A stretch of 22,238 nucleotides of DNA from JALYXS01 sp051003795. GTDB taxonomy: Bacteria; Acidobacteriota; Terriglobia; Bryobacterales; Bryobacteraceae. The notes beneath the pieces were generated by a model, which saw only the letters and a program-made list of their open reading frames with translations, searched no databases and was not told the DNA's origin. Below, one piece after another: positions 22,233 to 22,238 of this stretch (the stretch's first letter is position 1; each line of letters begins with the position of its first letter). The translations under genes and the position numbers were made by a program. The stretch lies in the NCBI GenBank assembly GCA_051003795.1, contig JBPCKZ010000108.1, forward strand, positions 1-22,238. The letters run 5' to 3'.

Positions 22233-22238
22233 ATGCTC

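Noticed and set aside
1..22238. CRISPR arrays, prophage, insertion sequences or a conjugative element
   Set aside because: I saw no regularly spaced direct repeats, transposase, integrase or phage structural genes; the only accessory items are the R-M cassette and the DUF2442/DUF4160 pair.

Overview
The window looks like a chromosomal segment of an acidobacterium from the Solibacter/Bryobacter group. This rests on the C-terminal domain of the 810-aa secreted protein at 11213-13645 (the TIGR03437 type, abundant in Candidatus Solibacter), on a conserved acidobacterial small secreted protein at 13656-14243, on Tat-exported sugar-acid enzymes, and on GC-rich sequence. The lineage is an inference from gene content; no rRNA is present.

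Layout. A tRNA-His (GTG) opens the window, followed by a 93-aa secreted Arg/Glu-rich protein. A minus-strand pair follows: a Tat-exported mannonate-dehydratase-like enzyme translationally coupled to a GNAT acetyltransferase. From 2471 to 8198 six plus-strand genes are packed with gaps of 28 nt or less or with overlaps: rpoN, long-form hpf, rapZ, a PhzF-family gene, a 41-aa single-helix membrane peptide, and an SSS-family symporter. The last three are joined by TGATG/ATGA overlaps. Next come a DUF2442 gene and a truncated, frameshifted DUF4160 remnant on the minus strand, two divergent MFS transporters of the ACS (sugar-acid) type, and the long TIGR03437 protein. These are followed by the acidobacterial unknown protein, a divergent pair (xylose-isomerase-like TIM-barrel enzyme and Tat-exported enolase-superfamily dehydratase), and a compact restriction-modification cassette whose endonuclease carries a one-base frameshift. 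A GT39/ArnT-like glycosyltransferase and the hemW-ltaE pair close the window, ending in two adjacent hairpins with the same apex.

How the parts relate. rpoN-hpf-rapZ is a widely conserved regulatory cluster (sigma-54, ribosome hibernation, RNase adaptor), here without the usual PTS genes and running into a transport cassette. Two dehydratase-like enzymes, a TIM-barrel isomerase and two ACS-type MFS carriers suggest use of uronates/aldonates, partly outside the cytoplasm. The R-M cassette and the DUF2442/DUF4160 pair look like accessory, partly decayed insertions.

I did not find a clearly new multi-gene defence or regulatory system. The most notable items are the unannotated 41-aa peptide coupled to the symporter, the frameshifted endonuclease beside an intact methyltransferase, the decayed DUF4160 fragment, a probable leaderless promoter for rpoN, and the paired terminal hairpins. 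No intergenic stretch exceeds 300 bases; the longest gap without an intact gene is 8493-8672, which holds the DUF4160 remnant.
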